A DNA stretch of 13,898 nucleotides from an uncultured Bacteroidota bacterium (GTDB taxonomy: Bacteria > Bacteroidota > Bacteroidia > Chitinophagales > Chitinophagaceae), in assembly GCA_903912435.1 (NCBI GenBank), contig CAIWHI010000734.1, positions 1-13,898 of the forward strand, in the 5' to 3' direction. This document shows, piece after piece, positions 6,572-13,898 of this stretch (the first letter of the stretch is position 1; each line of letters starts with the position of its first letter). Under the pieces are notes generated by a model. The model made no database searches and was not told the origin of the DNA. It worked only from the letters and a program-made list of their open reading frames with translations. The position numbers were made by a program, and so were the translations under genes.

Positions 6572-7693
6572 ATGCGTTTCATAGCTACATCAACAGCCTT
6601 GCTCAAAAATCTGCAACAGATAAGTGGCGTTATCAGTGCCAATACCGTTCTTTCTGTATTGGAAGATTTCCTCTTTGAGCTTCGCGGCAATACGCTGATA
6701 CTCACTGCCACCGACCTTGAAACCATGATGCGGGTGCAGATGGAGGTTAATGATGCTGAAGGGGATGGCCGTATTTGTATCCCATCAAAAATATTAAGCG
6801 ATTACCTAAAAAACCTGCCTGAGCAGCCCATTACTTTTAATATCAATGAGCACGACCTTTCTATCGAAATGTCTAGCGATGTAGGTAAATACCGCATAGG
6901 TGGCGAAAAAGCTGATGATTTCCCTAAGGAACCAGCTCCCGTAGATACCTCCGCTTTCGATATGACTTCCATTGCCTTATTGGAAAGCATCAATAAATCT
7001 ATTTTCGCTGTTAGTACTGATACATTAAGGCCAGCTATGACCGGGGTTTACTTCGAGATGGCTCCAGATAGTATCACTTTTGTATCTACCGATGCCCACC
7101 GTCTGGTGCAGTGCCGCCGTGGTGATGTAAACTGCCCTGAACAGGGTGGGTTTGTGGTACCTAAGAAACCATTGAACCAGCTAAAAGCTACCCTTGCTGC
7201 TGACGAATCAAAGCTTCAATTGGCCTACAATAGTAGCCACCTGTTTGTATCTGGTGAGAAACTAAGCCTAAGCTGTCGGTTGATTGATGCCCGTTTCCCT
7301 GATTATAAAGCAGTTATTCCGGTTGACAATCCATATAAATTGACCCTGAACCGTGCCGACTTTGTAAGTGCATTGCGTAGGGTGAGTATATTTGCCAACA
7401 AGACTACCAACCAGGTTGTTCTGGACATAAATGGCAATGCATTACAGATTAGCGCACAGGATATTGACTTCTCTTACGAAGGTAAGGAAATGCTGAGCTG
7501 CCAGTATAGCGGTGAGGATATGAAAATAGCCTTCAATGCTAAGCTGATGCTGGAAATGGTGAATAACCTTGATGGCCAGGAAATACAGGTTGACCTAAGC
7601 ACACCTACACGTGCAGGTATCTTCCGTTCTGTTGACAGGGTTGATAATGAAGACCTGTTGATGTTGTTGATGCCATTGATGGTGGGTGTATAG
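6572..7693 (+). CDS. dnaN: DNA polymerase III subunit beta (sliding clamp)
   Basis: 373 residues, normal length for the clamp, with three repeated clamp folds at roughly 1-125, 126-250 and 251-373. The protein dimerises into a ring around DNA and tethers polymerase III and other partners. Recognisable landmarks are the N-terminal MRFIATSTALLKNLQQISGV, LILTATDLETMM, an STDAHRLVQC segment in the middle domain, SCRLIDARFPDYKAVIP entering domain III, and the C-terminal LLMLLMPLMVGV in place of the common MPMR ending. It is monocistronic, with its own promoter and a terminator after it. dnaA and recF are not adjacent, so this is not evidence of a replication origin. It marks the boundary between the lasso locus and ordinary chromosome. 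Confidence 0.97.
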   Translation: MRFIATSTALLKNLQQISGVISANTVLSVLEDFLFELRGNTLILTATDLETMMRVQMEVNDAEGDGRICIPSKILSDYLKNLPEQPITFNINEHDLSIEMSSDVGKYRIGGEKADDFPKEPAPVDTSAFDMTSIALLESINKSIFAVSTDTLRPAMTGVYFEMAPDSITFVSTDAHRLVQCRRGDVNCPEQGGFVVPKKPLNQLKATLAADESKLQLAYNSSHLFVSGEKLSLSCRLIDARFPDYKAVIPVDNPYKLTLNRADFVSALRRVSIFANKTTNQVVLDINGNALQISAQDIDFSYEGKEMLSCQYSGEDMKIAFNAKLMLEMVNNLDGQEIQVDLSTPTRAGIFRSVDRVDNEDLLMLLMPLMVGV

Positions 7694-7726
7694 TAAACAT
7701 TACAATAAACATAATAATACTTTGAG

Positions 7727-7757
7727 AGGGCAATTCAGAAATGGATTGCCCTTTTTT
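7727..7757 (+). terminator. Rho-independent terminator after dnaN
   Basis: AGGGCAAT (7727-7734) pairs with ATTGCCCT (7745-7752). Two more pairs (T7735-G7744, C7736-G7743) close a six-base loop, and a T run follows at 7752-7757. It sits 33 bases after the dnaN stop. Confidence 0.85.
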
Positions 7758-7765
7758 ATGTACAT

Positions 7766-7773
7766 TAGTTTTG
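7766..7773 (+). promoter_or_regulatory. -7 element for the DUF4375 gene
   Basis: TAGTTTTG matches TAnnTTTG and lies 19 bases before the ATG at 7793. The nearest TTG (7746-7748) leaves only 17 bases and is inside the dnaN terminator stem, so the -33 element is uncertain. Confidence 0.45.
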
Positions 7774-7792
7774 AGGTCAAAATCAGAGGTAT

Positions 7793-8272
7793 ATGGTACC
7801 TATAGAAATCATCAATAAATATTATAAAGAGTCGGTGGTGGGTATAACCGCCGAAACCCTTACCGATTGTGACCGATGGTATAATTGCATCAAAGAAAAG
7901 CCTGACTATCTACAGGCAGTATATACCTATGTAATACTCTACCAACAGGTTTATAATGGTGGTTTCCATCAGTATTTCGCCAATGGCTATGGTTTGTTTG
8001 GGGAATTGACAATACACTACCTTATACAAATTGGCGCCACCAAATGTTCCGCAATTTTGCAGGAAGTCATGGATGCAATTAATACAGAAGGTTATTCACC
8101 GGAAAAATTACGGAAAAGGATTTTTAATTGTGATATACCAGCAATTAGAGATTTTGACGATACCCTTTGGAATAAATTGGAGGCCCTTGATAAACGATAT
8201 TATGACCTTGAAAAGGAAGGGGAGGATATAGAGGCTTTGATGGCAGGGTATTTGGTATTGAAGGCGGGGTAA
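7793..8272 (+). CDS. DUF4375 (DMP19-like) family protein
   Basis: 159 residues, no signal peptide or membrane segment, so probably cytoplasmic. The stretch QQVYNGGFHQYFANGYG (51-67) is the hallmark of DUF4375/DMP19-like proteins (consensus Q-x-x-N-G-G-F-x-Q-Y-F-x-N), which are usually about this length. The rest is helical in character with an acidic C-terminal part around 145-152. DMP19 of Neisseria has been described as a DNA mimic, but most bacterial members have no known function, and nothing here shows which applies. It stands alone between its own promoter and a bidirectional terminator, so context gives no clue to its role. Confidence 0.8.
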   Translation: MVPIEIINKYYKESVVGITAETLTDCDRWYNCIKEKPDYLQAVYTYVILYQQVYNGGFHQYFANGYGLFGELTIHYLIQIGATKCSAILQEVMDAINTEGYSPEKLRKRIFNCDIPAIRDFDDTLWNKLEALDKRYYDLEKEGEDIEALMAGYLVLKAG

Positions 8273-8288
8273 ACCCTTATATAAAAAA

Positions 8289-8315
8289 ATGGCTATCCCA
8301 AACCCAGATAGCCAT
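8289..8315. terminator. Bidirectional terminator between convergent genes
   Basis: ATGGCTATC (8289-8297) pairs perfectly with GATAGCCAT (8307-8315) around a nine-base loop. On the minus strand the stem is followed by a run of seven T, a strong terminator for the 8342-10174 gene. On the plus strand only a GTTTT follows, a weaker one for the DUF4375 gene, which stops 16 bases before it. Confidence 0.85.
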
Positions 8316-8341
8316 GTTTTATGTTGTAAAATGCCTTTTAA

Positions 8342-10174
8342 TTATTCCTTTGTAAACTTGATTGCGGTGGTATTCTTGCCATCAATAGTTTTCAAAATAT
8401 ATACTCCTGCAGGGTATTTACTGATATCTATGACGGTTTTATTATTCACCATTTCCTGTTCAATTATTACCTTGCCAGTAATATCTGTGATTACCAACCT
8501 GCCATTTTGAAGATTTTCAATGGTAATTTTATCTGTAACAGGATTAGGATACACCTTTACATCACCTTCTTTAATCTCATTGGTAGTGATAGATGTGCTT
8601 CCTACCAGGGTATTTAATACTGAATTTGTAATAACTGCCGGATTAGCATCAAAATAGATATATCCCTTGTTCCTGATTTGGGTACCTGCCGGCAGACCTG
8701 CATCAAGCTTTACACTAAAGCGAACATAACCATGACTTGCTGGTTCGTCACTACCACTATCAGCAAGATTGATATCAGGAAAATTGAAACTCACCACACC
8801 TGATGATAACCATACCGGGTGCACTGTATGGCTGGTACTTAATACCCTGAGTGTATTTGGATTAACATTTGAATCCAGACTATCAACCACCTTTACAAGT
8901 GTCGCAGGTGCCGTACCTGTATTCTGGAAATAAAGTGTATAGGTCAGTTCTCTGGTAGTAACCGGAATATCACCTGTTGCTCCAGTTCCTTTAGGTACCA
9001 CCTGTTTTGCATTAGGATCGTAAGCAGCTACTACCGGCAGGCAAACTGTATAATCATTATTTAATGGATTAATATCTGTAGAAAGAATATTGGTATACAC
9101 TCTAAAGCAAAGTGTATCGCCAATAACTACTGTAGAATTGGGAGTCATATGAACACGACCAATTAAACTATTCCAATAAGCACCAGTTGATAAATTGGTT
9201 AGGTTAACATAATTCCAGATAAGTGTATCACCTGAAACTGCATCAGCAGGATAAGGGCTAAGGCTTGGATTATAAATTACACGGCTATCTTTTACCAATT
9301 TCAATTGGCCTGAAGCCGAATCACAACCTGTATTACTAACAGTAGGGCGTAAATAAAATGACCTTGATGGCTGGGCGAAATAAGGAGAACCAGTCCAGCA
9401 TTGTACATCTACACTACTGCTGCATTCTAGTGGGAAATCTACACCTGTTTGTGGTAAGGTAGTAAAGGTATAAGCACCAGTAAAGCAGGAAGTGAGTGGG
9501 TAAATGAAATAATAATCAGGAGGTAATGTAACATCATAGCTGGTCATCCAGGAGCTTTGTACTTTCTGGGTATATAAACCACTAGTATTTGAGTAAACTA
9601 ACCAGCTTCTTGATGAGGGGCCAGTGCCAGTAAGATTAGCAGTACTGGTTATTTCCATTGAATTCAGAGCAACATCACCGGCATCATAAATACAATTACC
9701 ATTATTATCTATGTAGGTTCTACCAGTTACATTACCATAAATACATGGATTACTAACATAAAATGGATAGCTATTGGGAATACCCGTTATTATATCAGGT
9801 CCTGAAACAAGCTTCAAGACAGGCCCAAAGAAAAAAGCTGTAGAACCGGATAACTGATCGTCAGTTACATAACTCCCATACATTGGAATAGGCAACATCA
9901 CATGCCATGCAGTATCACCTGTAGTATTACCAGCCGAGGCAGTTATTATGTGAAGGTTGGTATCAATCACCCAGACAGAATCACCCATAAACGAGTTATG
10001 AATGGTAATTAAAAACATTGCACTACAGGTGGAAGCACACTGTGATGAATCATGCGACATTGAGATGTTTTTGGTGGCCTCAATATCACCATGTATATAA
10101 GTCTGAGCTTTAGCAATAGGACCAACGATGATTGCAGTTGCTAATAGTAAGAATCCGTAGATCAGTTTTTTCAT
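8342..10174 (-). CDS. Secreted protein with DUF7619-like domain and T9SS type A sorting domain
   Basis: 610 residues from the ATG at 10174; the frame also has a TTG two codons earlier, rejected because MKK plus a hydrophobic stretch starts an ordinary Sec signal peptide at this ATG (cleavage probably after AKA near residue 23). A segment GRTYIDNNGNCIYDAGD (151-167) looks like an SdrD-B/calcium-loop type motif. The region from about 385 (AYDPNAK) through LTYTLYFQNTGTAPA to GYIYFDANPAVITN (up to about 518) matches the DUF7619 domain of Bacteroidota surface proteins. The last 73 residues begin with KVYPNP and end with AGVYILKTIDGKN plus a short tail, the T9SS type A sorting signal. After Sec export it should cross the outer membrane by T9SS and be anchored or released. 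Its binding partner or function is unknown. Confidence 0.9.
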   Translation of the reverse strand: MKKLIYGFLLLATAIIVGPIAKAQTYIHGDIEATKNISMSHDSSQCASTCSAMFLITIHNSFMGDSVWVIDTNLHIITASAGNTTGDTAWHVMLPIPMYGSYVTDDQLSGSTAFFFGPVLKLVSGPDIITGIPNSYPFYVSNPCIYGNVTGRTYIDNNGNCIYDAGDVALNSMEITSTANLTGTGPSSRSWLVYSNTSGLYTQKVQSSWMTSYDVTLPPDYYFIYPLTSCFTGAYTFTTLPQTGVDFPLECSSSVDVQCWTGSPYFAQPSRSFYLRPTVSNTGCDSASGQLKLVKDSRVIYNPSLSPYPADAVSGDTLIWNYVNLTNLSTGAYWNSLIGRVHMTPNSTVVIGDTLCFRVYTNILSTDINPLNNDYTVCLPVVAAYDPNAKQVVPKGTGATGDIPVTTRELTYTLYFQNTGTAPATLVKVVDSLDSNVNPNTLRVLSTSHTVHPVWLSSGVVSFNFPDINLADSGSDEPASHGYVRFSVKLDAGLPAGTQIRNKGYIYFDANPAVITNSVLNTLVGSTSITTNEIKEGDVKVYPNPVTDKITIENLQNGRLVITDITGKVIIEQEMVNNKTVIDISKYPAGVYILKTIDGKNTTAIKFTKE

Positions 10175-10198
10175 ACACAAAAATTTAGGGAGTTAGAG

Positions 10199-10206
10199 CA
10201 AATTTA
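10199..10206 (-). promoter_or_regulatory. -7 element for the type A T9SS protein gene
   Basis: On the minus strand this reads TAAATTTG, matching TAnnTTTG, 24 bases before the ATG at 10174. No TTG at the expected spacing was found upstream. Confidence 0.45.
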
Positions 10207-10310
10207 GTAGTCCTAAAATTAGTGTATTTATTTATAATAGGACATACCTTCTATTAATATTTTAAGAAAGTTCCTCCATTTCTAAGAATTTTGAACTAAA
10301 AATTAATAAA

Positions 10311-10356
10311 TAAAAATCAGGACCGACCTAATCCAACTTGATAGGAGCATCCTGAT
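10311..10356 (-). terminator. Probable terminator of the 874-residue protein gene
   Basis: ATCAGGA (10316-10322) pairs with TCCTGAT (10350-10356), and a smaller inner hairpin forms from CCTA (10327-10330) with TAGG (10342-10345). On the minus strand the stem leads into a run of five T in an AT-rich stretch. It lies 35 bases after the stop of the gene on that strand. The long interrupted loop makes it weaker than the others in the window. Confidence 0.6.
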
Positions 10357-10390
10357 ACAAAAAACTTATCGATTTACTACCAGATGAATC

Positions 10391-13015
10391 TTACCTAATT
10401 AAGGTTAAATTTCCTTTATAGACATCTTCTGGCATATCGGGCCTGCCAATAACAATAATGTAATTATACACCCCTACATCCTGCATCACACCCCCAAAAG
10501 CACCATCCCAACCATTGCTTTCACCATTTACCGAGTGGTAAACCTTATCTCCCCACCTGTTGTAGATACTCATTTCCACTAATCTGTTTAATCCCAAATT
10601 ACCTACCCTAAAAACATCATTTAGTCCATCACCATTTGGAGTAAAAGCTGAGGGTATAAAAATATCCCCCGTATGAGTAAGGTTAACCGTCACCTTGGCA
10701 GAATCTGTACATCCATGATTGTCCATACCATAAACGGTATAAGTAGTAGAAATAAGTGGAGTAGCTATAGGGTTATTTATGTTTGGATTGTTCAGGCTAC
10801 CATCAGCAGGTGTCCACAAGTATTTTATTGCATTATCGGCGTTAAGCTGTATGCTGCTACCAAAAGGAATAGTTTGGCTTAAGGTAACATTAGTTAGTGC
10901 AACCGATGAAAAGAATACCGTAACATTGGTACTACTATCGCCCGAACAACCTGAGGCATTAGTGACAGTAACAGAATAGGTACCCTGGTTACCACCCTGT
11001 GCATGATTAATAACCGGATCCATTAAGGTAGATGTAAAGCCATTTGGACCGGTCCAGCTATAAATGTAGTCAGCACCAGATGGTTCGGTTGACAGCTTGA
11101 TTGTTGAATTTAAGCAAATTGCCTGGTCGGCACAAGGTATAACGTATAATTTAGGGAATACCGTAACGGTAACTTCGGTATTTACAATACAATTACCGTG
11201 CGGGCTTGCAGCGGTTTCGGTAAGTGTATATGTTGTAGTAACTGTAGGTGTAGCAACAGGGTTATTGATAGTAGTGTCGCTAAGACTTGATGAAGGGGAC
11301 CATATAAAACCAATTCCGGCATCAGTAACCGAATTGAGCGTAACCGAGTTACCAACACACAAAAAAGTATCGTTGGTAAGGATAGTAGGTACAGGGGCGA
11401 TTACCATAATACTAACAGTACCAGTGGTGACACAACCATTTGTTGAGCTAACTGTTACTGTATAAACCGTAGTAACGGTTGGCGTGGCTATTGGGTTTGG
11501 AATTGTATTATGGTCAAGACCTGAAGCCGGGCTCCATACAAAAGTAGCACCAGTACCTCCGGTAACCCTGATATTGAAGGACGACCCAATACATAAGGTA
11601 TCAGCAGGAGTAAGGATATTGATACCTATAGAAGCTACGGTAACATTTAAAGTCTTAACCATTGCCGGACAGCCAGAATTTGGCAAAGTAGCTGTAACGG
11701 TATATGTTACAGGCCCAGTTGGCGAGGCTATTGGCTGCATAATTGTGGTGCTGCTTAGGGTAGCACCCGGAGCCCATACATAAGTAAGACCAGGAGTACC
11801 TGAAACACGAATCTGAAAAGTTTGGCCAGGGCAAAGAGCAGTATCAGCAGTAAGGATGCGTACTGAAGGCGTATCCATAATATTCAGGCTAATACTATCA
11901 GCTACACCGCAACTCAATGGAGAAATAAGATAGATAGTCACTGTTTTGGTGCCGCCCGGAGTAGTAGGTATACCGCTTACATTGATCAAAACACTATCGC
12001 TTCCAGCTACAATTGTGGCACTGTCGGGGCAGGTATAATCAACATTGTGAACACCGGTACCACCATAATTAAAATGTACTGTTTTGTTGGTACCTGATAC
12101 TGCAGCACTACGCACCTTTATAGTAGCCGGAGAACATCCTTTCACAATGGTATGAGCCACGCCATTTATTGTATGACCTATAGAATCCAGATGCTCGAAA
12201 TGGTAAGAATTAGTAGAAAGGCTTCCTGCTTCAATAAACACACCTGAATCATAAATACGGTTACCAGCGTCGCAGATAGCCATTTTTAGGTGGTAGGTAT
12301 TACAGGGTATTACATCATGCACAGCTTTCATTTTCACAGTATAACCTTTGTAGGTTAATTGAGTACCACCGGTATTATCATAAAAATAACTTGTAAATGG
12401 AGAACCAGGACCCATTATGGTGCAATTAGCCAATGTTAAACTAGTACCTGGTATTCCACTATTTACACTATTCACAGTTACGGGGATGGTGGTGCCAGGT
12501 ATCAAAGCCATATTAACCGTACCCACAATTCCGGGGCCTGAAATGAAGAAAGCAAACGCATCATTATAGGGGCCACACGTAGAGTGATTATATTCTTCTG
12601 AGCCAAACTGGTAATTGAATTTTACAGTATCACCTATTGGAACAAAATCAAATTCAAGGGCACAGGCATCGTAAGTGGTAGCCATTGCCAGGGTGGCCAA
12701 GGTAGGGTCACCGGGAGTACCATTATTGGTGCTTGCTAAAAACGATTCCAATCCTGCAGCCTGAACAGCACTACCTGTGCATAAAATAATACCGCTATCA
12801 ATAGTAAGTGGGGTAGCTGTAGACAAGAAAGTGCCATTTCCTGCACTTGCACAGGTAAGAACCGGTGAAGAAATGGTAATACCAGGACCGGCTAATTTTG
12901 CTGCCAAAACAGCAGCAGTAAGCCCTGGAGTAACTACTAACTGGCCTGAAACATTATATGAAAAGAAAATGACTAATGTAAAAATTTGAGCCAGCAATAC
13001 TTTAAGAAATTTCAT
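10391..13015 (-). CDS. Large exported protein: choice-of-anchor-L-like N-terminus, Ig/PKD-like repeats, T9SS type B C-terminus
   Basis: 874 residues. A Sec signal peptide occupies about 1-24 (cleavage near VSG-Q). Residues about 28-265 resemble the choice-of-anchor L domain: a GTF segment then SGIILCTG, later EFDFVPIGDTVKFNYQFGSEEY (121-142) and an AFAFFISGPG run, with many paired Cys. Residues 266-382 form a further beta-rich domain. Five Ig/PKD-like repeats follow, marked by Trp414, 494, 572, 654 and 734. The last 90 residues start with IPSAFTPNGDGLNDVF (787-802) and include YNRWGDKVYHS and NGWDG, the gliding-motility-associated CHU_C / T9SS type B signal. It should be exported by T9SS and remain cell-surface associated or be secreted, probably as an adhesin-like protein. 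No enzyme motif was seen. Confidence 0.92.
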   Translation of the reverse strand: MKFLKVLLAQIFTLVIFFSYNVSGQLVVTPGLTAAVLAAKLAGPGITISSPVLTCASAGNGTFLSTATPLTIDSGIILCTGSAVQAAGLESFLASTNNGTPGDPTLATLAMATTYDACALEFDFVPIGDTVKFNYQFGSEEYNHSTCGPYNDAFAFFISGPGIVGTVNMALIPGTTIPVTVNSVNSGIPGTSLTLANCTIMGPGSPFTSYFYDNTGGTQLTYKGYTVKMKAVHDVIPCNTYHLKMAICDAGNRIYDSGVFIEAGSLSTNSYHFEHLDSIGHTINGVAHTIVKGCSPATIKVRSAAVSGTNKTVHFNYGGTGVHNVDYTCPDSATIVAGSDSVLINVSGIPTTPGGTKTVTIYLISPLSCGVADSISLNIMDTPSVRILTADTALCPGQTFQIRVSGTPGLTYVWAPGATLSSTTIMQPIASPTGPVTYTVTATLPNSGCPAMVKTLNVTVASIGINILTPADTLCIGSSFNIRVTGGTGATFVWSPASGLDHNTIPNPIATPTVTTVYTVTVSSTNGCVTTGTVSIMVIAPVPTILTNDTFLCVGNSVTLNSVTDAGIGFIWSPSSSLSDTTINNPVATPTVTTTYTLTETAASPHGNCIVNTEVTVTVFPKLYVIPCADQAICLNSTIKLSTEPSGADYIYSWTGPNGFTSTLMDPVINHAQGGNQGTYSVTVTNASGCSGDSSTNVTVFFSSVALTNVTLSQTIPFGSSIQLNADNAIKYLWTPADGSLNNPNINNPIATPLISTTYTVYGMDNHGCTDSAKVTVNLTHTGDIFIPSAFTPNGDGLNDVFRVGNLGLNRLVEMSIYNRWGDKVYHSVNGESNGWDGAFGGVMQDVGVYNYIIVIGRPDMPEDVYKGNLTLIR
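10676..11869 (-). repeat. Five tandem Ig/PKD-like protein repeats (about 80 residues each)
   Basis: Within the 874-residue protein (residues about 383-780). Each unit contains Cys-x-G, then W-x-P, then nPxAtP-x-tTYTvT and an NGC or SGC end. The key Trp are 80, 78, 82 and 80 residues apart. Units 2, 3 and 5 are closest to one another; unit 4 diverges, with WTGPNGF and no nPxAtP. The repeats are similar in protein rather than near-identical in DNA, so they look old. Confidence 0.8.
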
Positions 13016-13031
13016 TGCCTATTGTTTTTTG

Positions 13032-13039
13032 CAAAATTA
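13032..13039 (-). promoter_or_regulatory. -7 element for the 874-residue protein gene
   Basis: On the minus strand this reads TAATTTTG, matching TAnnTTTG, 16 bases before the ATG. A TTG on that strand at 13057-13059 leaves 17 bases, two fewer than ideal. Confidence 0.5.
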
Positions 13040-13144
13040 TGGCTCTTGTATTAAGTCAATATTATGATTGCGTGAACTGCTGACAAGTTGGAAGGCAATA
13101 TGGAGAATAGAATAGTTAATGTGGAAGAAAAATTTCTAAATTCC

Positions 13145-13174
13145 TTGAGAATTTTGAAACATTTCTTACTTTTG
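13145..13174 (+). promoter_or_regulatory. Consensus promoter upstream of the DUF3800 gene
   Basis: TTG at 13145-13147 and TACTTTTG at 13167-13174 are exactly 19 bases apart. Together with the one at 257-286 it is the best promoter in the window. Transcription from about 13180 would give a leader of about 105 bases before the ATG at 13285. The 218-base plus-strand gap 13016-13233 otherwise holds only the opposite promoter at 13032-13039. Confidence 0.6.
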
Positions 13175-13233
13175 TGTTATTGGCGGGTAAATCCTGAATC
13201 AAACGTGACGATTTTCTAAGAAAGTTATCATAA

Positions 13234-13250
13234 GTGTACTGTAAGTACAC
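13234..13250. repeat. Short inverted repeat in the DUF3800 leader
   Basis: GTGTACT and AGTACAC are perfect complements separated by GTA. It lies in the predicted transcript leader, 34 bases before the ATG at 13285. It could be an operator half-site pair or a small RNA hairpin. It has no T run, so it is not a terminator, and its role is unknown. Confidence 0.45.
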
Positions 13251-13284
13251 CGTCTTCAGGGGCTGCCAATTTTTTTTTGACCAT

Positions 13285-13767
13285 ATGGATAGCCATATTT
13301 ACCTGGATGAAAGCGGTGATTTAGGCTGGACATTTGATAAGCCCTATCGAGGGGGTGGCAGTTCCCGATTTCTTACCATCGGATTTTTGATATGTGAAGA
13401 CAGTGAATCAAAATATCCTAAGAGATTAGTTAAAGACGTCTATTCCAAATATAATTGGAAAGTTTCAAAAGAAAAAAAAGCAACAGACTTATCTGATAGC
13501 CAAAAAGATTATATAGCTGGGCAAACCATAAGAATGCTAAGTGCCCACCCAAATATGCACTTAGGTGCAATAACTGTTAATAAAGAACAGGTTCCAAACC
13601 ATATTAGATCTGACGGAAACAAACTTTACAATTATATGATTAATCTGGGAACACTTCAAATTGTGAAAGCCCACACTAGTACCCTATTGGTAAGAGATAA
13701 TAGATCTATTAAAGTTGAAAGTGGTAATAGCTGTATTGATTATTTGCAAACAATTGCGGGAATGTAA
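13285..13767 (+). pseudogene. DUF3800 family protein, probably 3'-truncated (160 aa)
   Basis: The start is taken at ATG 13285 because the family's N-terminal motif, here HIYLDESGDLGW (residues 4-15), begins only three residues after it; an in-frame GTG at 13234 would add 17 unlike residues. DUF3800 proteins have an RNase H-like Asp/Glu pattern; DESGD carries the first acidic residues. VRDNRSIKVESGNSCIDYLQT (142-162 of the GTG-started frame) matches the middle to late part of the family. The frame then ends abruptly as IAGM at TAA 13765-13767, about 70-90 residues short of the usual length, and lacks the expected distal part. The break is 20 bases before a perfect 46-bp palindrome, suggesting an insertion or rearrangement. 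The function of these proteins is poorly known; many sit in mobile or defence regions. A natural short form cannot be excluded. Confidence 0.6.
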
Positions 13768-13786
13768 AATAAACTGTGTCAGGCCC

Positions 13787-13832
13787 TTTTACATATGTTC
13801 CTTGGGGCGCGCCCCAAGGAACATATGTAAAA
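13787..13832. repeat. Perfect 46-bp palindrome with no spacer
   Basis: Each 23-base arm is the exact reverse complement of the other, with the axis between 13809 and 13810. The arms start with TTTTACATATG and meet in the GC-rich centre GGGGCGCGCCCC, unlike the AT-rich surroundings. As RNA or cruciform it could form a stem of about 21 bp with a four-base GCGC loop. It has A's, not T's, directly after the 3' arm (a T run comes only at 13839-13844), so it is not a standard terminator. The last 66 bases of the window (13833-13898) contain nothing else recognised. Confidence 0.9.
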
Positions 13833-13898
13833 TATAAATTTTTTAAAAGAGCGTTGGTATCCTATCCCCAAACATAATACTTAATTGTTGAATTGTCA

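Noticed and set aside
6572..7693. dnaN as a sign of the replication origin
   Set aside because: No dnaA, recF or cluster of DnaA-box-like sites was seen nearby, and dnaN need not sit next to dnaA in Bacteroidota.
11097..11783. Plus-strand open frames of 122 and 99 residues opposite the 874-residue gene
   Set aside because: They are antisense shadows of the Thr/Val-rich repeat region, rich in Val and Thr through complementary codons, without a promoter or family motif. The minus-strand protein has clear domains.
13787..13832. Palindrome as an ordinary terminator of the DUF3800 gene
   Set aside because: The 3' arm ends in AAAA and is followed by ATAAA before any T run, so a U tract next to the stem is missing.

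Overview
The window looks like chromosomal DNA of a Bacteroidota member, possibly Chitinophagales, though the sequence does not fix the family. Three things point there. Two large secreted proteins carry type IX secretion (T9SS) C-terminal signals, one of type A and one gliding-motility type B. Most transcription units have TAnnTTTG -7 elements, the hallmark of the Bacteroidota primary sigma factor. Base composition is moderately AT-rich. No tRNA, rRNA, CRISPR array or complete insertion sequence was seen.

Left part (1-6454): most of an apparent lasso-peptide (RiPP) biosynthetic locus. It starts with the 3' end of a probable lasso cyclase (asparagine-synthetase-like) cut by the window edge. 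A 49-codon precursor gene (301-450) follows, with its own consensus promoter and a strong terminator. The proposed core is 17 residues with Gly1 and Glu8 placed for an 8-residue macrolactam ring and a Ser-Ser C-terminus. Next comes a polytopic membrane protein of unknown function. It converges on a minus-strand pair, an HPr-kinase-like P-loop kinase followed by a PAPS-dependent sulfotransferase, whose stop and start overlap by one base. Divergent from this pair is a plus-strand operon of an ABC exporter and an NTP_transf_5-type nucleotidyltransferase, overlapping by ATGA. Kinase, nucleotidyltransferase and exporter match the accessory set of paeninodin/pseudomycoidin-type lasso clusters, where the C-terminal Ser is phosphorylated and can be further decorated. 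The added sulfotransferase suggests a more elaborately modified product. The leader-binding (RRE/B1) and leader-peptidase (B2) genes are not in the window and would be expected upstream.

Middle (6546-8315): housekeeping dnaN (DNA polymerase III sliding clamp), then a DUF4375-type protein of unknown function, each with its own promoter and terminator.

Right part (8342-13039): two minus-strand genes for large exported proteins. One is a 610-residue protein with a DUF7619-like domain and a T9SS type A domain. The other is an 874-residue protein with a choice-of-anchor-L-like N-terminus, five Ig/PKD-like repeats and a type B (CHU_C) C-terminus. Both are probably surface or secreted adhesin-like proteins.

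Right edge (13145-13898): a DUF3800 gene with a full consensus promoter. It appears 3'-truncated and is followed within 20 bases by a perfect 46-bp zero-spacer palindrome with a GC-rich centre, which is the most unexplained DNA structure in the window.
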